Of a DNA stretch of 58,807 bases, positions 36,806 through 47,567 are shown piece by piece. Source of the DNA: Allobosea sp. (lineage in GTDB: Bacteria > Pseudomonadota > Alphaproteobacteria > Rhizobiales > Beijerinckiaceae). The stretch lies in contig NZ_JAFKFX010000047.1 of assembly GCF_017308075.1 (NCBI RefSeq), positions 1-58,807 of the forward strand, given 5' to 3'. Each line of letters begins with the position of its first letter. Positions within the stretch are counted from its first letter, which is position 1. The notes under the pieces are model-generated. The model was not told the DNA's origin and did no database searches. It worked only from the letters and a program-made list of their open reading frames with translations. Made by a program: the position numbers and the translations under genes.

Positions 36806-37828
36806 TCAGAGCGTGACGATGACCTTGCCGAAGACCTTGCGGCCCTCGATCCGGGTGAGCCCCTTCTCGAACTCGGCGAGCGGGAAGACCGAATCGATCA
36901 CCGGCTTCATGCCGGCCGCCATCTTGTCGAGCGACTGGCTGATGTTCTCGATCCGGCAGCCGAAGGAGCCGAAGATCCGGTATTGCTGCTGGAAGAGCTG
37001 CATCAGGTTCATCGTCGTCGAAGGCCCGGAAGTGGCGCCGCAGGTGACGAGCCGGCCGCCGCGCTTCAGGCAGAGCAGCGAGCCGTTCCAGGTGTCGGCC
37101 CCGACATGCTCGAAGACGACGTCGACGCCCTTGCGCTTGGTGAGCTGGCGAACCTCGCCCTCGAAGCGCTCGGTCTTGTAGTTGACGACGAAATCGGCGC
37201 CGAGCGCCTTGGCCTTCTCGCCCTTCTCGTCGTCGCCGACCGTGGTGTAGACGGTGCAGCCGATCGCCTTGGCCATCATGATCGCGGCCGTGCCGATGCC
37301 GGAGCCGCCGGCATGGACGAGGATCGACTCGCCGGGCTCGAGCTTCGCATTGTCGAACAGCATGTGCTGGACGGTGCCGAAGCCGATCGGCGCGCACGCC
37401 GCCTCCTCGAAGCTGACGCCCTTCGGCGCCTTGATCACCAGGCGTTCGGGCCGGTTGATCAATTCGCGGGCGAAGCCGTCGATATGGAAGCCCATGATTC
37501 CGGCGACGTTCTCGCAGAGATTGTCACGGCCCTCGCGGCAGGCCTTGCAATGGCCGCAGGTCTCCGCGCCGTACATGGTCACGGTGTCGCCGACGGCGAA
37601 TTTCGTCACACCCTCGCCTATGCAGACGATCTCGCCGGCCGCCTCGACGCCGGCCGCCTGCGGCATCTTGCGCTTGGCGAAGGCCATGCCGCGAAAACCC
37701 CAGAGATCGAGATAGTTCAGGCCGACGGCGCGAACCCGAATCTGGACCTCGCCGGCGGCGGGCGGCGGCGGCGGATCGATCTGTTCGAGACGGAGGTCGC
37801 GGTCGCCATGGAGCTGGAGGGAGAGCAT
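36806..37828 (-). CDS. adh2XL: Zinc-type alcohol dehydrogenase of the lipid A VLCFA cluster (Adh2XL-like)
   Basis: A 340-residue medium-chain dehydrogenase. Zinc-domain features include AAGVEAAGEIVCIGEGV and the structural-zinc cysteines CGHCKACREGRDNLC near residue 98; the cofactor motif is AGGSGIGTAAI near 172. In rhizobial acpXL clusters the equivalent gene lies just before lpxXL and probably reduces enoyl groups during chain elongation; that role is inferred. It starts 13 bp after the toxin gene stop, so it may depend on read-through from the inserted toxin-antitoxin unit. Confidence 0.85.
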   Translation of the reverse strand: MLSLQLHGDRDLRLEQIDPPPPPAAGEVQIRVRAVGLNYLDLWGFRGMAFAKRKMPQAAGVEAAGEIVCIGEGVTKFAVGDTVTMYGAETCGHCKACREGRDNLCENVAGIMGFHIDGFARELINRPERLVIKAPKGVSFEEAACAPIGFGTVQHMLFDNAKLEPGESILVHAGGSGIGTAAIMMAKAIGCTVYTTVGDDEKGEKAKALGADFVVNYKTERFEGEVRQLTKRKGVDVVFEHVGADTWNGSLLCLKRGGRLVTCGATSGPSTTMNLMQLFQQQYRIFGSFGCRIENISQSLDKMAAGMKPVIDSVFPLAEFEKGLTRIEGRKVFGKVIVTL

Positions 37829-37841
37829 GGGGCTTCGTCTT

Positions 37842-38126
37842 TCAGAACTGGTCCGGCCATTGCCGGGAGGCATGCAAGGCAGCGAGGATTTCGACGCGTT
37901 CGTCGCGAACGCGGTAGGGAAGAATATAAGGCGTACCCGTCACCACGAATTCGCGGGTGCCGTCAACGCGGCCGGGGCGGCCCATGTTCGGTTGATCGAT
38001 CAGCGATTGGGCCCTGGTCTCGATCAGAACCGCTAGCCGCTCCGCCGCCGATGGGCTGTCAGCGGCGACATGGGCGAAGATCGCATCGATCTCTGAGAGC
38101 GCCCGCGCGGTCCAGAAGAGCTTCAC
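37842..38126 (-). CDS. ParE/RelE-type toxin
   Basis: A 94-residue toxin of the ParE/RelE superfamily. Typical residues: FWTARALSEIDAIFAHVA at the N terminus and the C-terminal run GRPGRVDGTREFVVTGTPYIL broken here for length, ending VEILAALHASRQWP. GTG start at 38126 overlaps the antitoxin stop (GTGA), the usual coupling. ParE members poison gyrase, RelE members cleave mRNA; the VEILAALHASRQW ending favours ParE. The pair sits inside the lipid A cluster. Confidence 0.88.
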   Translation of the reverse strand: MKLFWTARALSEIDAIFAHVAADSPSAAERLAVLIETRAQSLIDQPNMGRPGRVDGTREFVVTGTPYILPYRVRDERVEILAALHASRQWPDQF

Positions 38127-38362
38127 GCCTTGGTCCGGTATTTGGCAAAGACGGCCTCGACTTCCTGGTCGGTGGCCAACTCGCCGCGATCCGCCTCGGC
38201 GACGCCTTCCTTGATGCGGGCGATCTGCCAGGCGTTGAGTTCGACATAGTTCTCGATCGCCTTGGCGGCGAGCCAGTTGCGCGAGCGATCGGTGTTTGCC
38301 GCCAGCGCGTCGAGCTTGGCGAGGGTTTCGTCGTCCAGGCGGATGGTGAAAGCAGCCGTCAT
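38123..38362 (-). CDS. Ribbon-helix-helix antitoxin (ParD/CopG-like)
   Basis: A 79-residue antitoxin. The N-terminal ribbon-helix-helix TIRLDDETLAKLDALA is followed by DRSRNWLAAKAIENYVE, then an acidic toxin-binding tail ending VFAKYRTKA. GGAG nine bases upstream supports the start at 38362. An inverted repeat overlaps this ribosome site and is a likely autoregulation operator. Confidence 0.9.
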   Translation of the reverse strand: MTAAFTIRLDDETLAKLDALAANTDRSRNWLAAKAIENYVELNAWQIARIKEGVAEADRGELATDQEVEAVFAKYRTKA

Positions 38363-38366
38363 GATG

Positions 38367-38389
38367 GTTCACTCCGGTTCAGGGTGAAC
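38367..38389. promoter_or_regulatory. Candidate antitoxin operator
   Basis: Inverted repeat GTTCAC (38367-38372) - 11 bases - GTGAAC (38384-38389), overlapping the -10 region and ribosome site of the antitoxin gene. Its position and symmetry suit a ribbon-helix-helix dimer of dimers. Confidence 0.5.
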
Positions 38390-38415
38390 ATAGGCGCTCC
38401 CCAGCGCAGCGCCAA
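38387..38415 (-). promoter_or_regulatory. Candidate promoter of the toxin-antitoxin pair
   Basis: Minus strand TTGGCG (complement of 38410-38415), 17 bases, TATGTT (complement of 38387-38392). Good spacing; 25 bp upstream of the antitoxin ATG. Confidence 0.5.
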
Positions 38416-38432
38416 GCACTGCGCGTTTACCA

Positions 38433-38448
38433 TGTTTCACGTGAAGCG
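38433..38448. promoter_or_regulatory. parS-like motif
   Basis: TGTTTCACGTGAAGCG matches the ParB site consensus TGTTTCACGTGAAACA at 14 of 16 positions. It lies between the FabG-like gene and the toxin-antitoxin promoter. Weaker relatives lie at 1689-1704 and 55446-55461. Confidence 0.35.
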
Positions 38449-38460
38449 TTCGTGCAGGAC

Positions 38461-39207
38461 TCAGCGATGGACGCCCATCTGCGCCATCAGTCCGCCATCG
38501 ATCGGCAGGACCGTGCCGGTAATGTAGGCGGCCGGCGGGCTCATCAGGAAGGCCGCGAGGCCGGCGACCTCGTCCGGTCTGGCGAAGCGGCCGGCCGGGA
38601 TCTGGGCTTCCATCTTCTCGCGATAGGCGGCGTAAGGCGCCATCATGTCGGTGTCGACGAAGCCGGGCGCGATCACGTTGACGGTGACGCCGCGCTTGCC
38701 GGTCTCGACCGCCAGGGTGTTGGCATAGGAGATCAGCGCACCCTTGGAGGCGGCATAGGCGGCATTGCCGGGGCTGCCGCGCAGGGCCGCGACCGAGCCG
38801 ATCGCCACGATACGTCCGGCCCTGGCGCGGATCATGCCGCGCACCAGGCTCTTGGCGAGGCGGGTGAAGGCCCAGAAATTGACCTGCATCGCCGCCTCGG
38901 CCTTGTCCTGCACCATCATTGCGGCGAGGGAATCATAGGGCTGGCCGGCATTGTGGACGAAGCCAAAATAGCTCTCGCCCTCGGCGCTCTCGCAGAAGGC
39001 GTCGAGCGCCGGCTTGTCCGAGAGATCGAGCGGCAGGGCCCGGATTGCGCGGCCGAGCTGTGCCTGCGCGATTTCGGCGGCGAGCGCCTGCGCCTGTTCG
39101 CCCGAGGAGCGATAGGTGAAGTCGACATCGTGGCCGGCACCTGCCAGCGCGCGCACGATCGCGGCGCCGACACCCTTGGCGCCGCCGGTGACCAGGATCC
39201 GCGTCAT
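38461..39207 (-). CDS. FabG-like 3-oxoacyl-[ACP] reductase (SDR) of the VLCFA cluster
   Basis: A 248-residue short-chain dehydrogenase. TGGAKGVGAA near residue 7, HNAGQPYDS, the serine in AIGSVAALRGSPGNAAYAASK (YxxxK) and PGFVDTDMM fit FabG-type reductases. It overlaps the fabF1XL stop by ATGA and is therefore translationally coupled to it, which points to beta-keto reduction in very-long-chain synthesis. The substrate assignment is inferred from location. Confidence 0.87.
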   Translation of the reverse strand: MTRILVTGGAKGVGAAIVRALAGAGHDVDFTYRSSGEQAQALAAEIAQAQLGRAIRALPLDLSDKPALDAFCESAEGESYFGFVHNAGQPYDSLAAMMVQDKAEAAMQVNFWAFTRLAKSLVRGMIRARAGRIVAIGSVAALRGSPGNAAYAASKGALISYANTLAVETGKRGVTVNVIAPGFVDTDMMAPYAAYREKMEAQIPAGRFARPDEVAGLAAFLMSPPAAYITGTVLPIDGGLMAQMGVHR

Positions 39208-40487
39208 GATGCCTTCGGCTCCGCGGTCAGGACGAGGCAGGTGTTCTGGCCGCCGAAGCCGAAGGAGTTCGACAGCACGGTGCGGACCTTGGCGTCGCGG
39301 GCCTGGTTGGGCACGACGTCGAGCGCGATCGCGGCATCGGGCTGCTGGTAGTTGATGGTCGGCGGGATGCGGCCATTGGCGATGGTCAGGAGCGAGATCA
39401 CCGCCTCGACGGCGCCGGCCGCGGTCAGCGTATGGCCGAGCATCGACTTGTTCGAGGAGATCGGCAGGCTGGCCATGCGCTCGCCGAACACGGCCGAGCA
39501 GCTCATCGCCTCCATCTTGTCGTTCTCCGGCGTCGATGTGCCGTGGGCGTTGATGCAGTCGACGTCCTCAGGCGTCATGCCGGCATCGGCGAGCGCGTCC
39601 TGCATGGCGAGGATCGCTGGCCTGCCGTCCGGGCTCGAACGGGTGCGGTGGAAGCCGTCGCCGCGCTCGCCGCAGCCGGCGACGATGCCCAGAATGGTCG
39701 CGCCGCGGGCGAGAGCGTGGTCGTAATCCTCGAGCACCAGCGCGCCCGAGCCCTCGCCCATGACGAAGCCGTCGCGGTTCTTCGAAAACGGCTTGGAGGC
39801 CGCTTCCGGCGGGTCGTTCTGGGTCGAGAGCGCCGAGAGCAACGAGAAGCGGATCAGCGCCTCGGCATGGACCGAACCGTCGGTGCCGATGCACAGGGCC
39901 GCCTGCGTCTCGCCGCGGCGGATCGCCTCGACGCCCATCTGGATCGCGGTGGCGCCCGACGAGCAGGCGGTCGACAGCGAGATCGGCGAGCCTTTGGTGC
40001 CGAATTTCTCGGCGATGTGCTCGGCGACGCCGCCGAACAGGAAGAGCTCGTGCATCGCCTTGTATTTATGGGTCGCGGCGGCGCGCAGCAGGGCGTCGTA
40101 ATCGGCCTCGCCCTCGATCGCCTGCGCTACTTCCTGCTTCTGCGGCCATTCCATCTCGACCGGCGGCACCGCCATGAAGAGCTCGCCCGGGAAATCGCCG
40201 GGTGTGCCGAGGCCGCTCTGGGTCACGGCCTCCTCGGCGGCGAGCGTCGCCAGCTTCTCGGAGAGCTCCGGCGCGGCGAAGGGCCTGTCGAACAGGAAAT
40301 CGACGGTCGCGGCGATGGTGGTACGCAGTCCCTCGGTCGGGAAGCGCTCGATGCGATGGATACCCGAGCGGCCGGCGGTCAGCGCCTGCCAGTTGGCGTC
40401 CTTGCCCTGACCTAGCGAGGTGATGATGCCGATCCCGGTGACGGCGACGATCGGGCGGCCCTGGCTGTCGCGATGGCTAGCGCTCAT
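39204..40487 (-). CDS. fabF1XL: Beta-ketoacyl-ACP synthase FabF1XL
   Basis: A 427-residue condensing enzyme with the full Cys-His-His triad: STACSSGATA (Cys near 176), NAHGTSTPEND (His near 312) and NKSMLGHTLTAAG (His near 350). It is the active elongating partner of FabF2XL. The start at 40487 follows GGAG, 11 bases after the fabF2XL stop; the longer frame to 40538 reads through that gene's end. Confidence 0.93.
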   Translation of the reverse strand: MSASHRDSQGRPIVAVTGIGIITSLGQGKDANWQALTAGRSGIHRIERFPTEGLRTTIAATVDFLFDRPFAAPELSEKLATLAAEEAVTQSGLGTPGDFPGELFMAVPPVEMEWPQKQEVAQAIEGEADYDALLRAAATHKYKAMHELFLFGGVAEHIAEKFGTKGSPISLSTACSSGATAIQMGVEAIRRGETQAALCIGTDGSVHAEALIRFSLLSALSTQNDPPEAASKPFSKNRDGFVMGEGSGALVLEDYDHALARGATILGIVAGCGERGDGFHRTRSSPDGRPAILAMQDALADAGMTPEDVDCINAHGTSTPENDKMEAMSCSAVFGERMASLPISSNKSMLGHTLTAAGAVEAVISLLTIANGRIPPTINYQQPDAAIALDVVPNQARDAKVRTVLSNSFGFGGQNTCLVLTAEPKAS

Positions 40488-40498
40488 GTCCTGGCTCC

Positions 40499-41629
40499 TC
40501 ACGCCTTGACCAGTCGGGCGGCGCCTTCGCCACGCCAATGGGCGGCTCCGGTGACGATCGCTTCTTGTGCGGCGTCGGTCGAGAGCGCGGCGGCGGCGAG
40601 CGCCACCGAGACCGGGAAGGCGGCCTCGACGGCGTGGCCGACGAGGTCTCCGGTGGCGATGCGCTTCGCCTTCGGCGCGGCGGCAGCGATGGCGGCGGCC
40701 TCCTCGGCGGTGATCCCGGCGCAGCCTGTCGCGGCCGAAATGGCGAGCGCGCCGGGCGCGGCCGGTCCGAAGCCGCCGAGCAACTGGTCGAGCCCCTTGG
40801 CGACCGAGCCGGGCTGGCGCCGGCTGCGATGCGCGCCGACATGGCTCAGCCTTGCATGGGCATGGGCGCCGCGCGCCTTGGCGTGCTCGGCCGATTCCAG
40901 CACCAGAAAGGCGGCGGCGCTGCCGGTGATCAGGCCGGGCGCGTCCTCGCGGGCGAAGACCGGCGCGAAGCTGCCCGTGCGCAGGAAGCCACCGAGCTCG
41001 AAGAGCAGCAGCATGTCGCGCCGTTCGGCATTATAGGCACCACCGACCAGCATCACCTCGGATTGGCCGGCCGCGATCCTCGCATGAGCAGTGCGGATCG
41101 CATCGACGCCGGCCTGCTCCTCGCCCATGAAGGTGCGCGAAGCGCCGGTGACGCCGTGGACGATCGCGATATTGCCGGCGAGCAGATTGGAGAGCTGGGC
41201 GAGGAACAGTGTCGGCCGGAGATCGCCCATCAGGCGCTCGTTCAGGAAGGGGCCGGGCTGGTTGGCGCCGCGCAATCCGGTGAGGATCGCGCTGTCGACG
41301 GCGTGGTCGCGCTCGCCGCCGCCAGCGGCGACGATGACCTGCAGCTTGCTCTTGGTCTCGGCATCCTCCTTCAGCCCGGCGGAGTCGAGGGCGAGGCCGG
41401 CGGTGTAGACGCCGAGGCGCTGCCAGGGCTCCATCTGGCGCTGGTCGGACTTCTTCGGGATCTGGCGGTCGAGCTCGAGCGGCTTCAGCGGATGGACCGG
41501 ATAGGGCGCGAAGCTGGTCTCGTCGACGATCGGGGCCATGCCCGCGGCGAGGGCCCGGGCATGCGTATCGATGCCTTCGCCGAGGCTGGAGGCGAGGCCG
41601 ATGCCGGTGATGAGGACGTCATGTGCCAT
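40499..41629 (-). CDS. fabF2XL: FabF2XL, ketosynthase-like partner lacking the catalytic cysteine
   Basis: A 376-residue thiolase-fold protein related to FabF but shorter. Where the catalytic Cys should be it has HGVTGASRTFMGEEQ (near residue 160), and the first active His is also lost (ISAATGCAGITAEE); the last His is kept in GDLVGHAVEAAF. This resembles the chain-length-factor halves of heterodimeric ketosynthases, suggesting a FabF1XL/FabF2XL dimer. It starts two bases after fabZXL. Confidence 0.88.
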   Translation of the reverse strand: MAHDVLITGIGLASSLGEGIDTHARALAAGMAPIVDETSFAPYPVHPLKPLELDRQIPKKSDQRQMEPWQRLGVYTAGLALDSAGLKEDAETKSKLQVIVAAGGGERDHAVDSAILTGLRGANQPGPFLNERLMGDLRPTLFLAQLSNLLAGNIAIVHGVTGASRTFMGEEQAGVDAIRTAHARIAAGQSEVMLVGGAYNAERRDMLLLFELGGFLRTGSFAPVFAREDAPGLITGSAAAFLVLESAEHAKARGAHAHARLSHVGAHRSRRQPGSVAKGLDQLLGGFGPAAPGALAISAATGCAGITAEEAAAIAAAAPKAKRIATGDLVGHAVEAAFPVSVALAAAALSTDAAQEAIVTGAAHWRGEGAARLVKA

Positions 41630-41631
41630 GG

Positions 41632-42093
41632 TCAGGCCGCTTCCGGGTTGAGGCCGATGGCGGCGATGCGCGCCTCCATCAGAGCGCGCATGTCGGCGGG
41701 GAAGGGCATCAGGCGGAAGCGCAATTCGGCATCGCAGATCGGCTTGCCGTCGATCGTGATCTTCGCCTTGGTCGCGGCATAGCCCGAGCCCTCATGGACG
41801 AGCTCGGCGCTGACATCGAGCACCGCATCGGGCTCGACGAAGGTACGGAAGCGCGCCTTGTCGACCATCATCAGGAAGGGCATTTGCGACAGCCCGTTGA
41901 GGGCGAGCAGGAGATAGCCCGAGGCCTGGGCCATGGTCTCGGTCAGGAGCACGCCGGGAACCAGCGGGTGGCCGGGAAAATGGCCCTCGAAGACCGGGCT
42001 CTTCGAGGGGACTGTCGAACGGGTCACGATGCGCTTTTCCGCCGGAACGAAGCTCGCGACCTGATCGATCATGTCGAAATATTCGAGGCGCAT
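41632..42093 (-). CDS. fabZXL: 3-hydroxyacyl-ACP dehydratase FabZXL
   Basis: A 153-residue hotdog dehydratase. The catalytic histidine is in FEGHFPGHPLVPGVLLTE near residue 38, with MAQASGYL following. It removes water from hydroxyacyl-AcpXL. Second gene of the cluster, 281 bp after acpXL, with a long palindrome in the gap. Confidence 0.9.
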   Translation of the reverse strand: MRLEYFDMIDQVASFVPAEKRIVTRSTVPSKSPVFEGHFPGHPLVPGVLLTETMAQASGYLLLALNGLSQMPFLMMVDKARFRTFVEPDAVLDVSAELVHEGSGYAATKAKITIDGKPICDAELRFRLMPFPADMRALMEARIAAIGLNPEAA

Positions 42094-42183
42094 GCAATTC
42101 CAACCGGTTGGAGGCGGGCGCCTCGGGCGAAGCGCGCGCGGCGCTCATCCGGGGGCAGGCCTGTCTCTCATTAAGGAGCTGGA

Positions 42184-42224
42184 GCAGGATGCGAAAAGCC
42201 GGGCTGCGCCTTTTCGCATTCTGC
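42184..42224. repeat. Long palindrome between acpXL and fabZXL
   Basis: Arms 42184-42198 and 42210-42224 pair at 14 of 15 positions (ATGCGAAAAG / CTTTTCGCAT core) around an 11-base loop. No T-run of terminator type on the minus strand beyond the stem, so it could attenuate or stabilise the acpXL message, or be a repeat. Confidence 0.65.
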
Positions 42225-42374
42225 ACCAGGCGCCGCGCTGGAGAGTTCATCCTCCGCGCCGCGGCGCTTCAGCGTCCTGCTGTATCGGTTGCGCCGGCCG
42301 CGCTCAAGGCCGCCGGGCGGATCGGCCGCTCCGGCAGGACATCTATCGGACCGATCAATGTGGTGTTCGGCCGG

Positions 42375-42656
42375 TCAGGCGGCCTTGGCGGCGACGAGGT
42401 CGTCGATGCGCTTGCAGAGATTCTCGAGCACGAAATACTGCTCGGCCGGCGCCTTGCCCTCGTTGACCTCCTGGGTCCACTGCTCGAGCGGCAGCTTGAT
42501 GCCGAAAGCCTTGTCGATCGCGAAGGCGATGTCGAGGAAGGCGAGCGAGTCGATGCCGAGATCGTCGATGGCGTGGCTCTGGGGCGTGATCTTCTCGCGC
42601 GGAATGTCGCAAGTTTCCGAAATGATGGCGGCGACCGTCTCGAACGTGGCGGACAT
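42375..42656 (-). CDS. acpXL: Acyl carrier protein AcpXL
   Basis: A 93-residue specialised acyl carrier protein for very-long-chain fatty acids of lipid A. The phosphopantetheine serine is residue 37 in [18 protein letters not shown]; the [14 protein letters not shown] helix and C-terminal [13 protein letters not shown] fit AcpXL rather than the housekeeping ACP. GGGAG precedes the ATG at 42656; the longer upstream frame is not used. First gene of the cluster. Confidence 0.95.
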   Translation of the reverse strand: MSATFETVAAIISETCDIPREKITPQSHAIDDLGIDSLAFLDIAFAIDKAFGIKLPLEQWTQEVNEGKAPAEQYFVLENLCKRIDDLVAAKAA

Positions 42657-42810
42657 GCGGGTGCTCCCGTCGTTTTCAATGATGAAGGCGGATGGCATCC
42701 GAGCGCGGAAAGCTCCCGCGCCTGCCCCAAGCCCCCCGCCGAGGAATGGCTGTGATCGCCCCCTTACACCTCGGTGCAGAATTGGACAACCGTGAGGCGC
42801 TGCAAGAACA

Positions 42811-42838
42811 GAACGCCCGGTCTGCAAACCGGGCGTTC
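42811..42838. terminator. Hairpin after acnA
   Basis: Perfect 11-bp stem GAACGCCCGGT / ACCGGGCGTTC (loop CTGCAA) between the acnA stop and acpXL. No T-run on either side. Confidence 0.5.
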
Positions 42839-42913
42839 CGAGGGGCGGGCAAGTCGCCGCCAAGTCTTTGCCGAGAAGTCTTTGCCGAGACCTTGCGGTC
42901 CCGGCGTTTCGGC

Positions 42914-45613
<2,700 letters not shown>

Positions 45614-45847
45614 ATCGGCTTACATCCTGATCAAGGGGTTGCGGTCGCGAGCCGGAGACCCTTGCGGAATCAGCCGGTCGAAGGCCTATTGCGCATGACG
45701 CGCGCGCCGCCCCGGGAGTGCCCGAGCCCCGCGCCGGATCGGCGTGCGGCGTAGCCACGGGTTCTATAGATCAATTCCAAGAAGGCCGCTACAGGGTCGA
45801 TGCGCGCTCCGCGAGGGCCGGCATGTTCGAGGAAAAGCGCGGGTTTC

Positions 45848-46468
45848 GTGACGCAGATTTCGCATCAGACCCTGACATTGAGCGCCGAAGGCCTCGTCTG
45901 CCGGCGCGGCGGGCGGCTGATCTTCGAGGGTGTCGGCTTCCGGCTCGGCAATGGCGAGGCGCTGGCGCTGACCGGGCGCAACGGCGCCGGCAAGTCGAGC
46001 CTCATCGCCATGCTCTGCGGCCGCCTGCGCCCGGAGGCGGGTACGATCCGGCTCGAAGGGCTGGACGAGACACCGCTGACCGAGGCGGCCCATCTCGTCG
46101 GCCATCGCGACGGGCTTAAGAGCGCGCTGACGGCGAAGGAGAATCTGCGTTTCGCCCAGGATCTGCTCGGCGGCGCGGCCGCGACGCCGGAACAGGCGCT
46201 GGAAGCGGTCGGTCTGCCACATGTCGGCGCGCTGCCGGTCGGCTATCTCTCGGCCGGGCAGAGGCGGCGTGTGGCACTGGCCCGGCTTCTCGTCGCAGCA
46301 CGGCCGCTCTGGCTGCTCGACGAGCCGGCGGCGGCGCTTGACGTCAATGCGCAGGCGATGCTGATCGGGCTGATGCAGGCGCATCTTGCGGCGGGCGGGG
46401 CGATCCTGGCGGCGACGCATGGGCCGCTCGGCATCGATGCCGCGCGCGAACTCAGGATCGGGCCGTGA
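45848..46468 (+). CDS. ccmA: Heme exporter ATP-binding protein CcmA
   Basis: A 206-residue ABC ATPase of the CcmAB complex, which releases heme-loaded CcmE for cytochrome c maturation. Walker A GRNGAGKSS near residue 44, the signature LSAGQRRRVALARL near 134, Walker B LWLLDEPAAALD near 155. The GTG at 45848 gives the usual N terminus; an ATG at 45800 would add 16 unrelated residues. Stop overlaps ccmB (GTGA). Confidence 0.92.
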   Translation: MTQISHQTLTLSAEGLVCRRGGRLIFEGVGFRLGNGEALALTGRNGAGKSSLIAMLCGRLRPEAGTIRLEGLDETPLTEAAHLVGHRDGLKSALTAKENLRFAQDLLGGAAATPEQALEAVGLPHVGALPVGYLSAGQRRRVALARLLVAARPLWLLDEPAAALDVNAQAMLIGLMQAHLAAGGAILAATHGPLGIDAARELRIGP

Positions 46469-47133
46469 GGCGGGCTTTCTTCGCCGTGCTCAGGCGCGAC
46501 CTTGCTCTGGCAGCCCGGGCTGGCGGCGGCGGCGAGCTCGCATTGGTCTTCTTCCTGACCATGGTCGTGCTGGTGCCCTTCGCGCTCGGGCCGGATCTCA
46601 ACCTGCTCTCGCGCATCGGCCCGGCCATTCTCTGGCTGGGAGCACTGCTCTCAACCCTGATCGGGCTCGACCGGCTGTTTCAGGCCGATGAGGAGGACGG
46701 CTCGCTCGAACTTATGCGGGCCTCGCCGCTGCCGCTCGAGCTTAGCGTGTTCGCCAAGGGGTTGGCGCATTGGCTGACCACCGGGCTGCCGCTGGCGCTG
46801 GCCGCGCCGCTGCTCGGCCTGCTCGTCGCCTTGCCGGCCGAGGCGATCCTGCCGCTGGTCGCGAGCCTCATAGTCGGAACGCCGGCGCTGAGCTTCATCG
46901 GCGCCTCGGCCGCTGCTTTGACCGCGAGCCTGCGCCGGGGCGGGCTGATCCTGCCGGTGATCGTCGCGCCGCTGACGGTGCCGGTGCTGATCTTCGGCGT
47001 CTCGGCGGTCGACGCCGCACGCGGCGGCCCGCTGCCGGCCGGCACGCCGCTGCTGATCCTCGGAGCGATCACGCTTTCTGCGATCGTGGTCGGCAGCATC
47101 GCCGCTGCGGCTGCGCTGCGGCAGTCGGAGTAG
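46465..47133 (+). CDS. ccmB: Heme exporter permease CcmB
   Basis: A 222-residue membrane protein with six segments. ELALVFFLTMVVLVPFALGP, RLFQADEEDGSLELMRASPLPLE and KGLAHWLTTGLPL are diagnostic. GTG start overlaps the ccmA stop. It partners CcmA. After it the ccm run is interrupted by two small ORFs before ccmC. Confidence 0.93.
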   Translation: MRRAFFAVLRRDLALAARAGGGGELALVFFLTMVVLVPFALGPDLNLLSRIGPAILWLGALLSTLIGLDRLFQADEEDGSLELMRASPLPLELSVFAKGLAHWLTTGLPLALAAPLLGLLVALPAEAILPLVASLIVGTPALSFIGASAAALTASLRRGGLILPVIVAPLTVPVLIFGVSAVDAARGGPLPAGTPLLILGAITLSAIVVGSIAAAAALRQSE

Positions 47134-47153
47134 CCCCGCAAAGGGCTCGGCGG

Positions 47154-47366
47154 TCAGGCTTCGTCGAGCTCGAGCGCGCAACCGCTCTGGGCGGCGAGCT
47201 GCATGACGACCGCGGCGATATCCTCCAGCGCGACATTATCGCCATTGAAGCGCAGCTGCACTTCCTCGGCGACGGCGAAGACGTCGAGCACTCGGGATTC
47301 ACCAGCCCGCAGGCGAACGGTCGCCTCGACATCGCGCTGCATAGGCGCGGAAAGCTTCATGAGCAT
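47154..47366 (-). CDS. Small hypothetical protein on the opposite strand inside the ccm cluster
   Basis: A 70-residue acidic protein: MQRDVEATVRLRAGESRVLDVF near the start, RFNGDNVALEDIAAVV, and an acidic end ELDEA. No family recognised. GGAGGG before the ATG at 47366 supports it as a real gene, and it converges on ccmB. Confidence 0.55.
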   Translation of the reverse strand: MLMKLSAPMQRDVEATVRLRAGESRVLDVFAVAEEVQLRFNGDNVALEDIAAVVMQLAAQSGCALELDEA

Positions 47367-47567
47367 GGGAACGCCCTCCTGCCGGCAAGGCTAGGCCACT
47401 TTGGCGAGAGGTGCAATAAAAATGAAATATTTCAAATGGTTAGTAGGTTGTGCCGGCGCTGCCTTGCCAGTATGAGCCACCGCTGCTGCCGATTGCCCTT
47501 CTGGTTGTGAATGTGCATTCTGCGCCTATATCGTCAGTTACTCATTCGTAGCGTCGCGGGGGGCGCC

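Noticed and set aside
45614-45847. Possible -10 (TATAGA near 45766) for ccmA
   Set aside because: No matching -35 at proper spacing, so not annotated as a promoter.
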